A stretch of 64,000 bases of DNA from Chitinophaga sp. Ak27 (GCF_012726295.1 NZ_JABAOB010000002.1:496001-560000); one strand, 5' to 3'; shown: positions 51,778 through 61,855, counted from the stretch's first letter. Notes: generated by a model from the letters alone, not told the origin. Translations and numbers: made by a program.

Positions 51778-53382
51778 TCAATGCACCACCACCATTTTAG
51801 CCGTCATCACTACCCGGTCGGAATCTTCCGTATCATAGAATGTCAGGATATACAATCCAGCCGGCAGATCTGATTTGGAAACAAAAGTATGGTTACTGGT
51901 GAGCAGCCGGTTATCCCGTTCTCTACCGAGTACATCGTGTGTAACCATGCGCAGTTTATGATGAATACCCACCAGGTTTACGGTGAAGTTTCCATTGTTG
52001 GGGTTGGGACTGATGGTGATTTCAATCAGCCAAGGTACTTTTTTAACGGCACTGTAGAAGATTTTACCATCCCGGCCATATATTTTTAAGCGGTAGTAAG
52101 TCCAGTTATCATACTCATCGTCATCGCGGTAGTTATAGTCGAGCGCGCCAATGCTGGTACCGTTCAGGCTATGTGGGGCGATCTTGGCCACGGTGTAAAA
52201 GCTGTCTTCATTTTCGCGGTGGCGCTGTAATTCATAATGATCCAGGTTGAGTTCTTTGGTGGTACGCCAATGGGTGCCTACCCACCGGATGGTTTCGCGA
52301 TAAGCTTCAAAGAAAAGGGCTACATCGGAAGTTACTTTATTGAAAGAGGCTAGCGACAGGAAGGTGTTCACTTCCCCGCCATCGCCAAAGGTCCTGCTGT
52401 TGATATAGGTGTTGCGTATGGTGGCGCCTCTGGTAAGTGTACCCGGACTGGCAATTCCTGAAGGGGCCACAGTATCCCATGCTGTGCCACCAGCGAGGCG
52501 GGTAACATAGCTGCTGTCGCGGTTAATGGAAAACGCAGGCGTTTCACTTTCCTCTGGATGCTGTAACAGTACGGTGACATTGTTCAATGCGCCGGAGTCC
52601 TGTTTTACATGCCAGGTTTTTAGTGTGTAACCTGAAGTGTTCATATCTCCTGAAAGACCATATTGGTAAACGTTGTCAAACACCCTGGCCTGAATAGTTT
52701 TCGGGGCGTTGCTATTGCTTTTTACCGCCATAGGAGAGTAGCTGTCGGTGGTACTGCCAACGGGGTATACTACCATATCATTGGCAGGAGTAACCTGTTC
52801 TCTGAAAAGGAAACCGCCGGCAGGTTGACTGCCAGTTACCACAAAGGCTTTGTTGGAGTAGCCGGTGATAGTACCGGGATCGCCGTTGCCCACCACCAGG
52901 TTCCAGCCATTCAACAGGAGTCGGCCGGTTTCAAAATTGAGGTTGTAGCGTACTTTCAGATCACTTAAATCGTCGAGGTGAATATTATTACTGTTGCCGA
53001 TGCTCAGGTTAGGGAAGCTGGCGCCAGTGCTCCCACTGGCGCTATAGCCTCCGTATATATGCTGGACACCTATGTTAATACCTTTTACCTGCAGGAAGCG
53101 AAAAGTGCCGCCCATGTTTGATTGGTGAGTATTGTTGTAATCATTTTCATCCGGTAAGGCAGCATCATTGCTATTTTCCCATTTGCTGCCGTAAAAATTG
53201 ATGACACTTCCTTTTAGGGAACCAAACCGGCCCTCGTTTTTTACATCACTGAAAATGGCTACCGTATCATGCGAATGAACGCTGATATTTCCTCCGGGAG
53301 GAACATATACGCCGGTTTGTGCCAGGCATAGCTGTGTTCCGGTTAAGAGGCAGGTGATCATATAGAGTGTAAACCAGCGCAT
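51778..53382 (-). CDS. Secreted protein with T9SS type A sorting domain
   Basis: A 534-residue exported protein starting MRWFTLYMITCLLTGTQLCLAQ, a signal peptide. The body is beta-rich and repeat-free (NISVHSHDTVAIFSDVKNEG, LNFETGRLLLNGWNLVVGNG), a layout common in proteins with many short strands. A cohesin-like or fibronectin-type stretch follows (ELNLDHYELQRHRENED, WTYYRLKIYGRDGK). The last 75 residues are a T9SS type A sorting domain (ISPNPNNGNFTVNL, LPAGLYILTFYD). Its ATG shares one base with the stop of the upstream repeat protein gene (TGATG at 53380-53384), so the two are translationally coupled. Likely surface-displayed as part of the three-gene unit; function unknown. Confidence 0.85.
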   Translation of the reverse strand: MRWFTLYMITCLLTGTQLCLAQTGVYVPPGGNISVHSHDTVAIFSDVKNEGRFGSLKGSVINFYGSKWENSNDAALPDENDYNNTHQSNMGGTFRFLQVKGINIGVQHIYGGYSASGSTGASFPNLSIGNSNNIHLDDLSDLKVRYNLNFETGRLLLNGWNLVVGNGDPGTITGYSNKAFVVTGSQPAGGFLFREQVTPANDMVVYPVGSTTDSYSPMAVKSNSNAPKTIQARVFDNVYQYGLSGDMNTSGYTLKTWHVKQDSGALNNVTVLLQHPEESETPAFSINRDSSYVTRLAGGTAWDTVAPSGIASPGTLTRGATIRNTYINSRTFGDGGEVNTFLSLASFNKVTSDVALFFEAYRETIRWVGTHWRTTKELNLDHYELQRHRENEDSFYTVAKIAPHSLNGTSIGALDYNYRDDDEYDNWTYYRLKIYGRDGKIFYSAVKKVPWLIEITISPNPNNGNFTVNLVGIHHKLRMVTHDVLGRERDNRLLTSNHTFVSKSDLPAGLYILTFYDTEDSDRVVMTAKMVVVH

Positions 53383-55850
53383 CAGGGATTGATAACAGTT
53401 ACATCAAAAGTTACAGAGCCAAGTTTCTGGTTACCGCCGCTACCCGCGCCGGTATTGATAAAGTTGATGGTAATAGTGTTGGCTGCACTGATAAAGGAAT
53501 AAGCTATGGCCAATCCCTGCGGCAGCGCGGTACGGGGATTTACAATCACGGAAGCATTCAGATTGGCGCCTGTAACAGTAGCAGTTTTGGTGAGACTGGA
53601 AGTAGTAGTGATATTGGTAGTACCATCTGATAAGCTGAAGTTTGACTTAATCATAGCGCTTACCACAGTGCCGCTGGCGCCCAGTTTAAAGTTACCTCCT
53701 ACATCCAGTTTGGCGGCGGGAGTGGTATTGGCGATACCCACATTGCCGGTTCCATCTATCCGCATGGCTTCGTTGGTACTGGCGGTACCGCCGGTGATGA
53801 ACATCAGGTTTTTGCCGGAGGCTGCGTTACCGATCACGAAGTTGTTGCCGGTCGCATACAGGTAAGCGGTATTGCCGCCGCCTATAACAGTTCCATTACC
53901 ATTTCCTGCGGAGGTGATACCCATATCAATGAAATTGCTACCACCACCGTTATTGGCATAGGCAACAATATCGGAGCTCGCATTCGGGCCGCCGTGAGTG
54001 TTTGTAAGGCTCATTTGCAGGCTACCGTTTACGAAGCCTTGTCCGCGGATTAGGTTAGTGGAGGTAGAGGTGCCGCCATCTACCAGCAGGCGTTCGGGGT
54101 TGGTTGCATTAAATGCATTACTGCCAATACCTACGCTGCCGGTGGCGTTTATGCGCATTCTTTCGGTATTGTTGGTAATAAACGGCAGATCAAAATTGGT
54201 AGTGGTACCCAGGTTTTGTACCGCAGTTACTCCGTTACCTCCTAACAGCCAGCCACCTACGGAGCCTGAAAATGAGATGGTACCGTTAACCTTGTCATAA
54301 GTAATACCGCTACCTGCGCTGAACAAAGAGCGCACTTTTAAGTAAAAATTAGCAATATTGGTAGTGTCTATGGTGGAGAGTTTATTGTTGAAAGTATTCC
54401 AATCGGTGCTGCTCAAATAACCATTAGTAGTGGCAGAAGCCTGGCTGATACCGATTACACCGTTGTTGTAAGTGATAGGAGCTGTTCCGGAGAACAGGCT
54501 CCTCACTTTCCCGCTAAAATTCGCAATGTTGGTGGTATCGATGGAAGACAGTTTGTTATTGAAAGTATTCCAATCGGTGCTGCTCAAATAACCATTAGTA
54601 GTAGCAGAAGCCTGGCTGATACCGATTACACCGTTGGCGTAAGTGATAGGAGCTGTTCCGGAGAACAGGCTCCTCACTTTCCCGCTAAAATTCGCAATGT
54701 TGGTGGTATCGATGGAAGACAGTTTGTTATTGAAAGTATTCCAATCGGTGCTGCTCAGATAACCATTAGTAGTGGCAGAAGCCTGGCTGATGCCGATTAC
54801 ACCGTTGTTGTAAGTGATAGGAGCTGTTCCGGAGAACAGGCTCCTCACTTTCCCGCTAAAATTCGCAATGTTGGTGGTATCGATGGAAGACAGTTTGTTA
54901 TTGAAAGTATTCCAATCGGTGCTGCTCAGATAACCGTTAGTAGTGGCAGAAGCCTGGCTGATACCAATCACACCGTTGTTGTAAGTGATAGGAGCTGTTC
55001 CGGAGAACAGGCTCCTCACTTTCCCGCTAAAATTCGCAATGTTGGTGGTATCGACAGAAGACAGTTTGTTGTTGAAAGTATTCCAATCGGTGCTGCTCAG
55101 ATAACCGTTAGTAGTGGCAGAAGCCTGGCTGATGCCGATTACACCGTTGTTGTAAGTGATAGGAGCTGTTCCGGAGAACAGGCTCCTCACTTTCCCGCTA
55201 AAATTCGCAATGTTGGTGGTATCGACGGAAGACAGTTTGTTGTTGAAAGTATTCCAATCCGCACTGCTTAAATAACCATTAGTACTGGTGGAAGCCTGGC
55301 TGATGCCGATTACACCGTTGTTGTAAGTGATAGGAGCTGTTCCGGAGAACAGGCTCCTCACTTTCCCGCTAAAATTCGCAATGTTGGTGGTATCGACAGA
55401 AGACAGTTTGTTGTTGAAAGTATTCCAATCCGCACTGCTTAAATAACCATTAGTACTGGTGGAAGCCTGGCTGATACCGATTACGCCATTGTTGTAAGTG
55501 ATAGGAGCCGTTCCGGAGAACAGGCTCCTCACTTTCACGCTGAAGTTGGCTATATCAATCGTATCAACCGCAAACAATGCTTTTTTCCAGGAGCCTGCAC
55601 TACGTACCCTCAGGCTGTTGTCGCCTTTGTAAAAGAGAATGGTACCGTCTTGCGCAGTAGTCAAAGTAGCTACTGTTGTATCTGGGATCCTGGTAAGTAG
55701 TAATCCCTGGTTTTGACTTTCCAGTTCCAATACGGAAGCCTTATTGATGGCGCTGGGGTTGTTACCCAGTTTCAGTTGTTGCGCAACTGAAAACAAAGGA
55801 AATAACAATATTGACGCCGCCAGCAGGGGGAAATGAAATATGCTTTTCAT
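53382..55850 (-). CDS. Fibre-like secreted protein with seven 57-residue tandem repeats
   Basis: An 822-residue exported protein. Signal peptide (MKSIFHFPLLAASILLFPLFSVAQ), then an N-terminal head of the LKLGNNPSAINKASVLELES type (about residues 25-92) shared with the protein encoded next to it. Residues 95-493 are seven copies of a 57-residue repeat with the core SGTAPITYNNGVIGISQAS and YLSS(A/T)DWNTFNNKLSS; an eighth copy decays from residue 494. The YLSSTDWNTFNNK core resembles phage tail-fibre and bacterial fibre repeats, expected to form a trimeric beta-stalk. The C-terminal 300 residues are beta-rich with Gly/Thr/Asn stretches (NAFNATNPERLLVDGG, VGIANTTPAAKLDVGGNF). No sorting domain was seen. 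Adhesin or structural fibre is the likely role. Confidence 0.87.
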   Translation of the reverse strand: MKSIFHFPLLAASILLFPLFSVAQQLKLGNNPSAINKASVLELESQNQGLLLTRIPDTTVATLTTAQDGTILFYKGDNSLRVRSAGSWKKALFAVDTIDIANFSVKVRSLFSGTAPITYNNGVIGISQASTSTNGYLSSADWNTFNNKLSSVDTTNIANFSGKVRSLFSGTAPITYNNGVIGISQASTSTNGYLSSADWNTFNNKLSSVDTTNIANFSGKVRSLFSGTAPITYNNGVIGISQASATTNGYLSSTDWNTFNNKLSSVDTTNIANFSGKVRSLFSGTAPITYNNGVIGISQASATTNGYLSSTDWNTFNNKLSSIDTTNIANFSGKVRSLFSGTAPITYNNGVIGISQASATTNGYLSSTDWNTFNNKLSSIDTTNIANFSGKVRSLFSGTAPITYANGVIGISQASATTNGYLSSTDWNTFNNKLSSIDTTNIANFSGKVRSLFSGTAPITYNNGVIGISQASATTNGYLSSTDWNTFNNKLSTIDTTNIANFYLKVRSLFSAGSGITYDKVNGTISFSGSVGGWLLGGNGVTAVQNLGTTTNFDLPFITNNTERMRINATGSVGIGSNAFNATNPERLLVDGGTSTSTNLIRGQGFVNGSLQMSLTNTHGGPNASSDIVAYANNGGGSNFIDMGITSAGNGNGTVIGGGNTAYLYATGNNFVIGNAASGKNLMFITGGTASTNEAMRIDGTGNVGIANTTPAAKLDVGGNFKLGASGTVVSAMIKSNFSLSDGTTNITTTSSLTKTATVTGANLNASVIVNPRTALPQGLAIAYSFISAANTITINFINTGAGSGGNQKLGSVTFDVTVINP
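54372..55568 (-). repeat. Seven near-identical 171-bp tandem repeats
   Basis: Exact period 171 bp (57 codons) confirmed between copies, for example the repeated AAAGTATTCC word at 54391 and 54562. The two copies nearest the N-terminus share one variant (CGCACTGCTTAAATAACC) and the other five share another (CGGTGCTGCTCA). Differences inside a group are a few bases only. Confidence 0.95.
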
Positions 55851-55889
55851 AGCAACTAGTTGAATGAGGAGAGAAGTGGGAGAAAACCG

Positions 55890-57449
55890 CTACTTCTTGA
55901 TCACATACCAGTCTGTTCCATCTGTTTGTATGGTAACAAAGGTCCAGTCGTTATAAATGATGTAGTTACTGGAGCCGTCTATAGTACCTCCACTGGTAGC
56001 TATAGTTACTTCTTTATCAATGCCGCCGCTGCCTACTTTTTTGATGGTATAGATACGGCCGGCAATAGTACTGGGGCTGGGCAAAGTGATAGTAAGCGCG
56101 CCGCCGGTGGCATCTGCCAAGATGGTATTGTCGCCTGCGGTGGCAGCATAGCTGCTGGTTACTTTGGTAAGATTAGTAGCTACGGAGCCTACTACCTGGA
56201 AGCTGGAATTAGCTTTGGTTCCTTCTGCAACGCCTACTGCCAGTGAATCACGGAAGCTTTTGTAGCCGGCAAAAGTTTGGCCGCTCAGGAGATTGATGAC
56301 TCCTCTTACAGTAGTGGAAGCATCCGGTACGTTGATAACTGTTTGTGTAGCTGAGCTGCTATCGATATTAATATCATTTGCTGTACCAGGGCTCTTGCCG
56401 ATGACCAGTGTTTTAAAGGCATTATCATTCAGCAGTCTCTTTACGACAGTGCCATCTGTTCGCCGGATCAATACATTGCTGCTGTCAGTAGGAGCGGCGT
56501 TATTGATATTGGTGAGTACAACATTACCATCAATAGTGGCATTTTGAACGACATGCACATTGTTCTGGAAGGTTTTATTACCGCCAAAGGTCTGGTCGCC
56601 TGCTGAAACTGCGCCAGGATTAGTGGCATCGGCGGCATGCAGTGTAAGCGTTCCATTATTCACACTAATACCATTGGGGTCTGGTGCAGTAGAAAATAAA
56701 GTGTGCAGTATCTGGAACCTCGCAGATGAATCAAACCGTAGCCAGTCGTTGTAAGATAATAAACCGCGGGAAGTAGCGCCAGTACCACTTTGACTGGGGA
56801 TGTTGAAAGTATGTACCCCATTTGTAGAAGTAATGGAGAAATCTTTTGCCGCAGTGCTGTCGACCGCAAATGTCTGTACCGTATCTCTTAACCCGTTTAA
56901 TGATACAATGGCGTTATTGAAGGCAGAAGCAGCCATGGTACGTTGCAGGAGGGTACCGGTGGCAGGATCTATCACCATTACCTGTAACTGGTTGGTACCA
57001 GTAGGGATCGTACCTGCAGCCACTTTAATATTTCCATTGGCAGACAAACGCATTCTTTCTGCATTCCCGGTTTTAAATACCAATGCCTGCTGATCGGTGG
57101 TTCCGATGAAATTTTTATTGGAGTCCAAACCGGCATTACCAATGGTATTCCAGTTGCCATTGTTGGCCACACTGTCTACCGACATTTTCTGCCATAGGCC
57201 ATTCTTCCGGATAAAGAGACTGGAAGAATCTGTTACATAAATGATCATACCATCTGGAGCAGCATTAAGTGGCGCGGCGGTGAGATTAGCGCCTGGTATC
57301 CTCGGCAGTAAAAGACCCTGACGGGTGCTTTCCAGTTCCAGTATGGAGGATTTGTTGATCTGGCTGGGATTAGAACCTACCTTTAACTGCGCAAACGCTG
57401 CGGAGGTACTTAATAAGAACAAGATCACCGTAAAAATTCTAAACTTCAT
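55890..57449 (-). CDS. Secreted fibre-like protein with shared N-terminal head
   Basis: A 519-residue exported protein when started at ATG 57449, giving the signal peptide MKFRIFTVILFLLSTSAAFAQ; an upstream in-frame Met at 57494 would bury that signal. The head LKVGSNPSQINKSSILELES (about residues 22-90) matches the neighbour's head, followed by LLLPRIPGANL and GMIIYVTDSSSLFIRKNGLWQK. The middle has irregular beta repeats (GTGATSRGLLSYNDWLRFDSSARFQ). The last 110 residues form a distinct domain (ADATGGALTITLPSPSTIAGR, YTIKKVGSGGIDKEVTI, IIYNDWTFVTIQTDGTDWYVI) typical of tip domains of tail-fibre-like proteins in Bacteroidota. It is the first gene of the three-gene unit, with 39 bp to the repeat protein gene. 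Confidence 0.86.
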   Translation of the reverse strand: MKFRIFTVILFLLSTSAAFAQLKVGSNPSQINKSSILELESTRQGLLLPRIPGANLTAAPLNAAPDGMIIYVTDSSSLFIRKNGLWQKMSVDSVANNGNWNTIGNAGLDSNKNFIGTTDQQALVFKTGNAERMRLSANGNIKVAAGTIPTGTNQLQVMVIDPATGTLLQRTMAASAFNNAIVSLNGLRDTVQTFAVDSTAAKDFSITSTNGVHTFNIPSQSGTGATSRGLLSYNDWLRFDSSARFQILHTLFSTAPDPNGISVNNGTLTLHAADATNPGAVSAGDQTFGGNKTFQNNVHVVQNATIDGNVVLTNINNAAPTDSSNVLIRRTDGTVVKRLLNDNAFKTLVIGKSPGTANDINIDSSSATQTVINVPDASTTVRGVINLLSGQTFAGYKSFRDSLAVGVAEGTKANSSFQVVGSVATNLTKVTSSYAATAGDNTILADATGGALTITLPSPSTIAGRIYTIKKVGSGGIDKEVTIATSGGTIDGSSNYIIYNDWTFVTIQTDGTDWYVIKK

Positions 57450-57666
57450 GACTTTTGTTTTGATAGTAATTGATAAAATGATTGAGAAGCGCAAACAGCT
57501 GTTACCTGGACGCCTGAAGGCACCCTGTCGTCGAATCGAATACTATAGTTCAGTAAATAGCCAACTTATTGGTCATGCAACCATGCTGGAAAGAAAATAT
57601 GATGTATGCTTTTTGGTACTGGAAAAGGAGGGATTACTTATTGCCGTAGACAATGAGGGGTGCTAG

Positions 57667-58161
57667 CATCATTTGCTGATGCGTAGTTAATTTAAGGATC
57701 AATGTGCTGCGGTTAATAGGTAATACGACCTAATTCTAAAACTGGATTTTACTTGAATGGACAAGATGGAGAGATGCATATCCTTTAAGGCGCCATGCGC
57801 TGGTTACGAGGTGATACGACTCGCCATTAAAATGGTCTTGCTAGGGGTGGTTAAAATATGCGATAAGAATGATTCAACTATCAGCAGGTATCGAGGAGTA
57901 GTTTAAAGTATTCGGTTAGTTATGCTCTATCAACGTTGCCAGCTAACGTAAAACAGAGATACTTATTGTAGTGTATTCTTTCTGAATTAAAATTAAAACA
58001 CGTTTTTAACGTAGAAAAAATATTTTGGTCAATTATCAAAATAAAACAGGGAAAGTTCTTATTTCCCGGTTTAACGTATAATAGATCCGGCGCCAGCGGG
58101 GATAAAGGGTATATTTTACCTTATTGGACGGGTATTATAAGCGCTATAAGGGGCAAACAAA
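57667..58161. other. Gene-free AT-rich intergenic region
   Basis: The whole gene-free stretch runs from 57450 to 58213. No tRNA, repeat, CRISPR or convincing ORF was seen in it, and no exact TAnnTTTG for the fibre operon was found in the part closest to 57449. An open + strand frame (57325-57666) overlaps the fibre gene start and looks non-coding. A terminator for dnaE lies at its right end. Confidence 0.5.
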
Positions 58162-58186
58162 AGCGGCAGGAGGGCATCCTGCCGCT
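58155..58186 (-). terminator. Rho-independent terminator after dnaE
   Basis: Ten-base arms AGCGGCAGGA (58162-58171) and TCCTGCCGCT (58177-58186) with loop GGGCA. On the minus strand CTTTTGTTT follows the stem. Confidence 0.68.
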
Positions 58187-58213
58187 GCTATTATAAATAG
58201 GAATTATCCATAC

Positions 58214-61200
58214 TTATTTGTTCACGATCTCTATATACACGTCTATATCCGGTTGTTTATTCAGGAATACCGCCAGTTCATCATTCATTTCTATATTCCG
58301 GTTAAAGGTATGCAGTTTGGCGTGTGTATTATCATCACGATCAGTCAGGTGCACATGCAGTACGCTGTTGCCCGGGAAGCGGTTCACATTGTCTACCAGG
58401 AAGTCGACCGTAGGCTTGTTGAGGAATTGAGGCATCGTATTCAGGTATACCTGTTTGGTATGCGTTTTCTTTACTTCCTGCAACAGTTGTATGCTTCCTA
58501 CTTTAAACTCGTATTCATTATCATTGAAGCGCTTGGATTTGAAGCCACCGTTGATAAAGAGGCAGAGGCCCGGTTTGAGATAAGGAGCGAAGCGAATAAA
58601 GTCTTCACTCCAGAGGGCGAACTCAAATTTACCGGTATAATCTTCAATGGTCATTACTCCAAACTGACGGTTATTACGGGAAATCCTTTCCTGGGCGCCG
58701 GTAATATATACCGCCAGGCGGAAGTTGCGTTCCCGGGAACGCCCACCGGTACCGCCGGGCTGTGCAATCTCCGTTTGATATTCTACCAGTTCCTGCACAG
58801 TATTCATATGGTAGTGTTTCAGTTCAAAGCGGTAATCGTCGAGCGGGTGGCCGGAAATATATATACCGGTGATATCCCGTTCGTTGTTCAGCTTCATGAT
58901 CAGCGGCCATGGGTCGCAGTTCGGAATTTTAGGTGGTTCTACATCCGGGAGCTCGTCGGCGCCAAAGAGGCTGCCTATATTGGATGAGCCGGCAGTTACC
59001 TGCTGTCCGAACTTCACGATTTTGTCGAGGCCGGTAAGGTTATCGCCATCCGGTTTGTGGAAATACTGGGCACGGTGCAGTTCCGGGAAGCTGTCGAAAG
59101 CGCCGGACATCACCAGGGCTTCCAATGATTTTTTATTTACAGCGCGTTGATTCACACGCTTGATGAAGTCGAATATATTTTTAAACGGCCCCTCTTTTTT
59201 ACGCTCTTCCAGCAGGTTTTCAATAGCCGCTTCACCCACACCCTTCAAACCGCCCAAACCGAAACGTACCTGTCCCTGTTTGTTTACCGCAAAGCCTTTG
59301 AAAGACTCGTTCACATCGGGCGGTAATACGTCGATGCCCATGCGTTTGGATTCTTCCATGAAGAAGGTGATCTTTTCAATATTGCTGGCACAGTTGAGCA
59401 CCGCAGCCATATATTCGGAAGGGTAGTGGGCCTTTAGGTAAGCTGTTTGGTAGGCTACGAAGGCGTAGCAAGTGGAGTGCGACTTGTTGAACGCGTAGGA
59501 AGCGAAGGCTTCCCAGTCGGTCCATACTTTTTCGCAAACCTTTGGATCGTGGCCATTTTTAGCGCACCCTTCCATAAATTGCGCCTTCATTTTGTTCAGT
59601 ACGGCAATCTGCTTTTTACCCATGGCTTTACGGAGTACGTCCGCGTCGCCTTTGGAGAAGTTAGCCAGCTTCTGGCTCAGCAGCATCACCTGCTCCTGGT
59701 ATACCGTAATACCGTAAGTATCGCTCAGGTATTCCTCCATTTCCGCAATATCGTATTGTACGGGCTCCAGGCCATGTTTACGGCGGATAAAGGAAGGGAT
59801 ATACTCCAGCGGTCCCGGCCGGTACAAGGCGTTCATAGCGATGAGGTCGTCGAATCTATCGGGCTTCAGCTCACGGAGGTATTTCTGCATGCCGGGCGAC
59901 TCGAACTGGAACGTGGCGTTGGTTTCGCCTTTCTGATACAGTTCATAGGTTTTGGCGTCGTCCAGCGGGATGTTGTCTATTTCGATGCTGATACCATGGT
60001 TTTGACGGATCATTTCCAGGGCGCCCTTAATGATGGTGAGGGTTTTCAGCCCCAGGAAGTCCATCTTGATTACGCCGGCAGATTCAATAATACTACCTTC
60101 AAACTGGGTAACGAGCAGGTCGGAGTCTTTCGCAGTCGACACCGGGATCAGGTCGTACAGATCTTGCGGGGCAATGATGATACCCGCTGCGTGGATACCG
60201 GTATTTCGTACTGATCCTTCCAGTACACAGGCTTCGCGGAGCACTTCTCCCTGTAAATCCTCTCCTTTGATCAGCTCCCGGAGCTTTTTCACGTTTTCGA
60301 TATCTTCCCCCGCGAGGCCTTCCTTGTCGGCCAGGCTTTTTTCTCCTTCCAGGGGTGCATTGAAGATACGGTCCAGCTGTATACCGGGCTTATCGGGTAC
60401 CAGCTTGGCCAGGGTATTGGATTCCACGAGGGGGAGGTCCATTACACGGGCTACGTCCTTGATACTCATTTTGGCCGCCATGGTACCGTAGGTGATGATC
60501 TGCGCTACCTGGTTACGGCCATATTTCTGTACTACGTAGTCAATTACTTTCTGACGGCCTTCATCATCGAAGTCCGTATCAATATCGGGCATGCTCTTAC
60601 GTTCCGGGTTGAGGAAACGCTCAAACAGCAGGTTATATTTGATGGGATCTATGTTGGTGATACCTATACAGTAGGCTACTGCCGAACCGGCAGCAGAGCC
60701 ACGTCCCGGGCCTATGAATACACCCAGTTCGCGCCCGGCTTTGATGAAGTCAGCCACGATGAGGAAGTAACCGGCAAAACCCATGTTTTCGATCACCTGC
60801 AGCTCAAAGTTGATACGTTCTTCAATATCGGCGGTCATTTCCAGGTACCGGCTGCGGGCGCCCTCAAATGTAATGTGGCGCAGGTATTGGTCCTGGGTAA
60901 TAAATTCTTTGGGGATAGGGAAGTTGGGCAGCAGGATATCTCGTTTAAGATCCAGCAGCTGTACCTTGTCCACGATTTCGTTGGTATTATCAATGGCCTG
61001 GGGAAGATCATGAAACAACTTGGTCATTTCTTCCGTGGTCTTGAAATAGAACTGGTCGTTATAAAAAGCGAAGCGGCGGTTTTTTACCGCGGATTCGTCA
61101 TCCGAAAATTCTTTATTGGTAGGCGTACTTTTCTTCTCACCGGTGTTGATACAAAGCAGGATGTCGTGTGCGTTGGCATCGGCCTGGTCTACGTAATGGG

Positions 61201-61855
61201 AGTCATTAGAAGCAATGATTTTTACATTGTACTTCTCCGCAAAACGCAATAATACAGCATTCACCTGGTCCTGTTCCGGAATACCATGGCGCTGCATTTC
61301 TATATAGAAATCATCTCCAAAAATATCCAGCCACCAGCGGAATTCTTTTTCACCCGCCTCTTCGCCATGACGCATAATGGTTTTGGGAACCGAGGCGCCC
61401 AGGCAGCAGGTAGTAGCAATCAGTCCCTTGTGATATTGTAAGATCAGCTCCTTATCGATACGGGGATATTTACCGTACAGCCCTTCCATATAACCCAGCG
61501 AGCAAAGCTTGATCAGGTTACGATAGCCTTCATCATCTTTGGCCAGCAATACCTGGTGATAACGTATATCTTTTTCCTCTCTCGTAAAAGAGCGTTTATG
61601 ACGGTTATCTACCACATAAAATTCGCACCCTACAATTGGTTTTACTTTCAGTCTTTTATCTTTGGGATCGGCCGGGTTTAACTTATTGTTATATGCTTCT
61701 GCCACAAACTGAAATGCGCCAAACATATTACCGTGGTCTGTAATGGCCAATGCCGGCTGATTGGAAGCCATGGCCTTTTTATACAGTGACTTGATATCTG
61801 CGGCACCATCCAGTAATGAGAATTGGGTATGAACGTGTAAGTGGGAAAAAATCAT
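58214..61855 (-). CDS. dnaE: DNA polymerase III subunit alpha
   Basis: A 1213-residue replicative polymerase catalytic subunit, C-family. The N-terminal PHP domain begins FSHLHVHTQFSLLDGAA (about residues 3-19). The active-site region has GRGSAAGSAVAYCIGITNIDP and the metal-binding PDIDTDFDDEGRQKVIDYV (about residue 405). The finger and tandem HhH regions follow, with a C-terminal OB fold (RLAVYITGAQERISRNNRQFG, about 1045-1100). The slightly longer length than E. coli DnaE (1160) is ordinary for the phylum. The start is the first ATG, 25 bases downstream of an exact TATTTTTG promoter element. It is divergent from the NlpC/P60 gene and transcribed alone. Confidence 0.96.
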   Translation of the reverse strand: MIFSHLHVHTQFSLLDGAADIKSLYKKAMASNQPALAITDHGNMFGAFQFVAEAYNNKLNPADPKDKRLKVKPIVGCEFYVVDNRHKRSFTREEKDIRYHQVLLAKDDEGYRNLIKLCSLGYMEGLYGKYPRIDKELILQYHKGLIATTCCLGASVPKTIMRHGEEAGEKEFRWWLDIFGDDFYIEMQRHGIPEQDQVNAVLLRFAEKYNVKIIASNDSHYVDQADANAHDILLCINTGEKKSTPTNKEFSDDESAVKNRRFAFYNDQFYFKTTEEMTKLFHDLPQAIDNTNEIVDKVQLLDLKRDILLPNFPIPKEFITQDQYLRHITFEGARSRYLEMTADIEERINFELQVIENMGFAGYFLIVADFIKAGRELGVFIGPGRGSAAGSAVAYCIGITNIDPIKYNLLFERFLNPERKSMPDIDTDFDDEGRQKVIDYVVQKYGRNQVAQIITYGTMAAKMSIKDVARVMDLPLVESNTLAKLVPDKPGIQLDRIFNAPLEGEKSLADKEGLAGEDIENVKKLRELIKGEDLQGEVLREACVLEGSVRNTGIHAAGIIIAPQDLYDLIPVSTAKDSDLLVTQFEGSIIESAGVIKMDFLGLKTLTIIKGALEMIRQNHGISIEIDNIPLDDAKTYELYQKGETNATFQFESPGMQKYLRELKPDRFDDLIAMNALYRPGPLEYIPSFIRRKHGLEPVQYDIAEMEEYLSDTYGITVYQEQVMLLSQKLANFSKGDADVLRKAMGKKQIAVLNKMKAQFMEGCAKNGHDPKVCEKVWTDWEAFASYAFNKSHSTCYAFVAYQTAYLKAHYPSEYMAAVLNCASNIEKITFFMEESKRMGIDVLPPDVNESFKGFAVNKQGQVRFGLGGLKGVGEAAIENLLEERKKEGPFKNIFDFIKRVNQRAVNKKSLEALVMSGAFDSFPELHRAQYFHKPDGDNLTGLDKIVKFGQQVTAGSSNIGSLFGADELPDVEPPKIPNCDPWPLIMKLNNERDITGIYISGHPLDDYRFELKHYHMNTVQELVEYQTEIAQPGGTGGRSRERNFRLAVYITGAQERISRNNRQFGVMTIEDYTGKFEFALWSEDFIRFAPYLKPGLCLFINGGFKSKRFNDNEYEFKVGSIQLLQEVKKTHTKQVYLNTMPQFLNKPTVDFLVDNVNRFPGNSVLHVHLTDRDDNTHAKLHTFNRNIEMNDELAVFLNKQPDIDVYIEIVNK

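Noticed and set aside
54372..55568. Possible CRISPR array because of regular repeats
   Set aside because: The 171-bp units are continuous without variable spacers and are fully coding, so this is a protein repeat.
57325..57666. A plus-strand frame of 113 residues across the start of the first fibre gene
   Set aside because: Half of it overlaps the signal peptide region of the minus-strand gene; the rest (from 57478) has no promoter, domain or neighbour support.
57450..58160. tRNA or other RNA gene in the largest intergenic gap
   Set aside because: No acceptor-stem or T-loop (GGTTCGA-type) pattern and no compact stable fold was seen by eye. A covariance-model scan would be needed to be sure.
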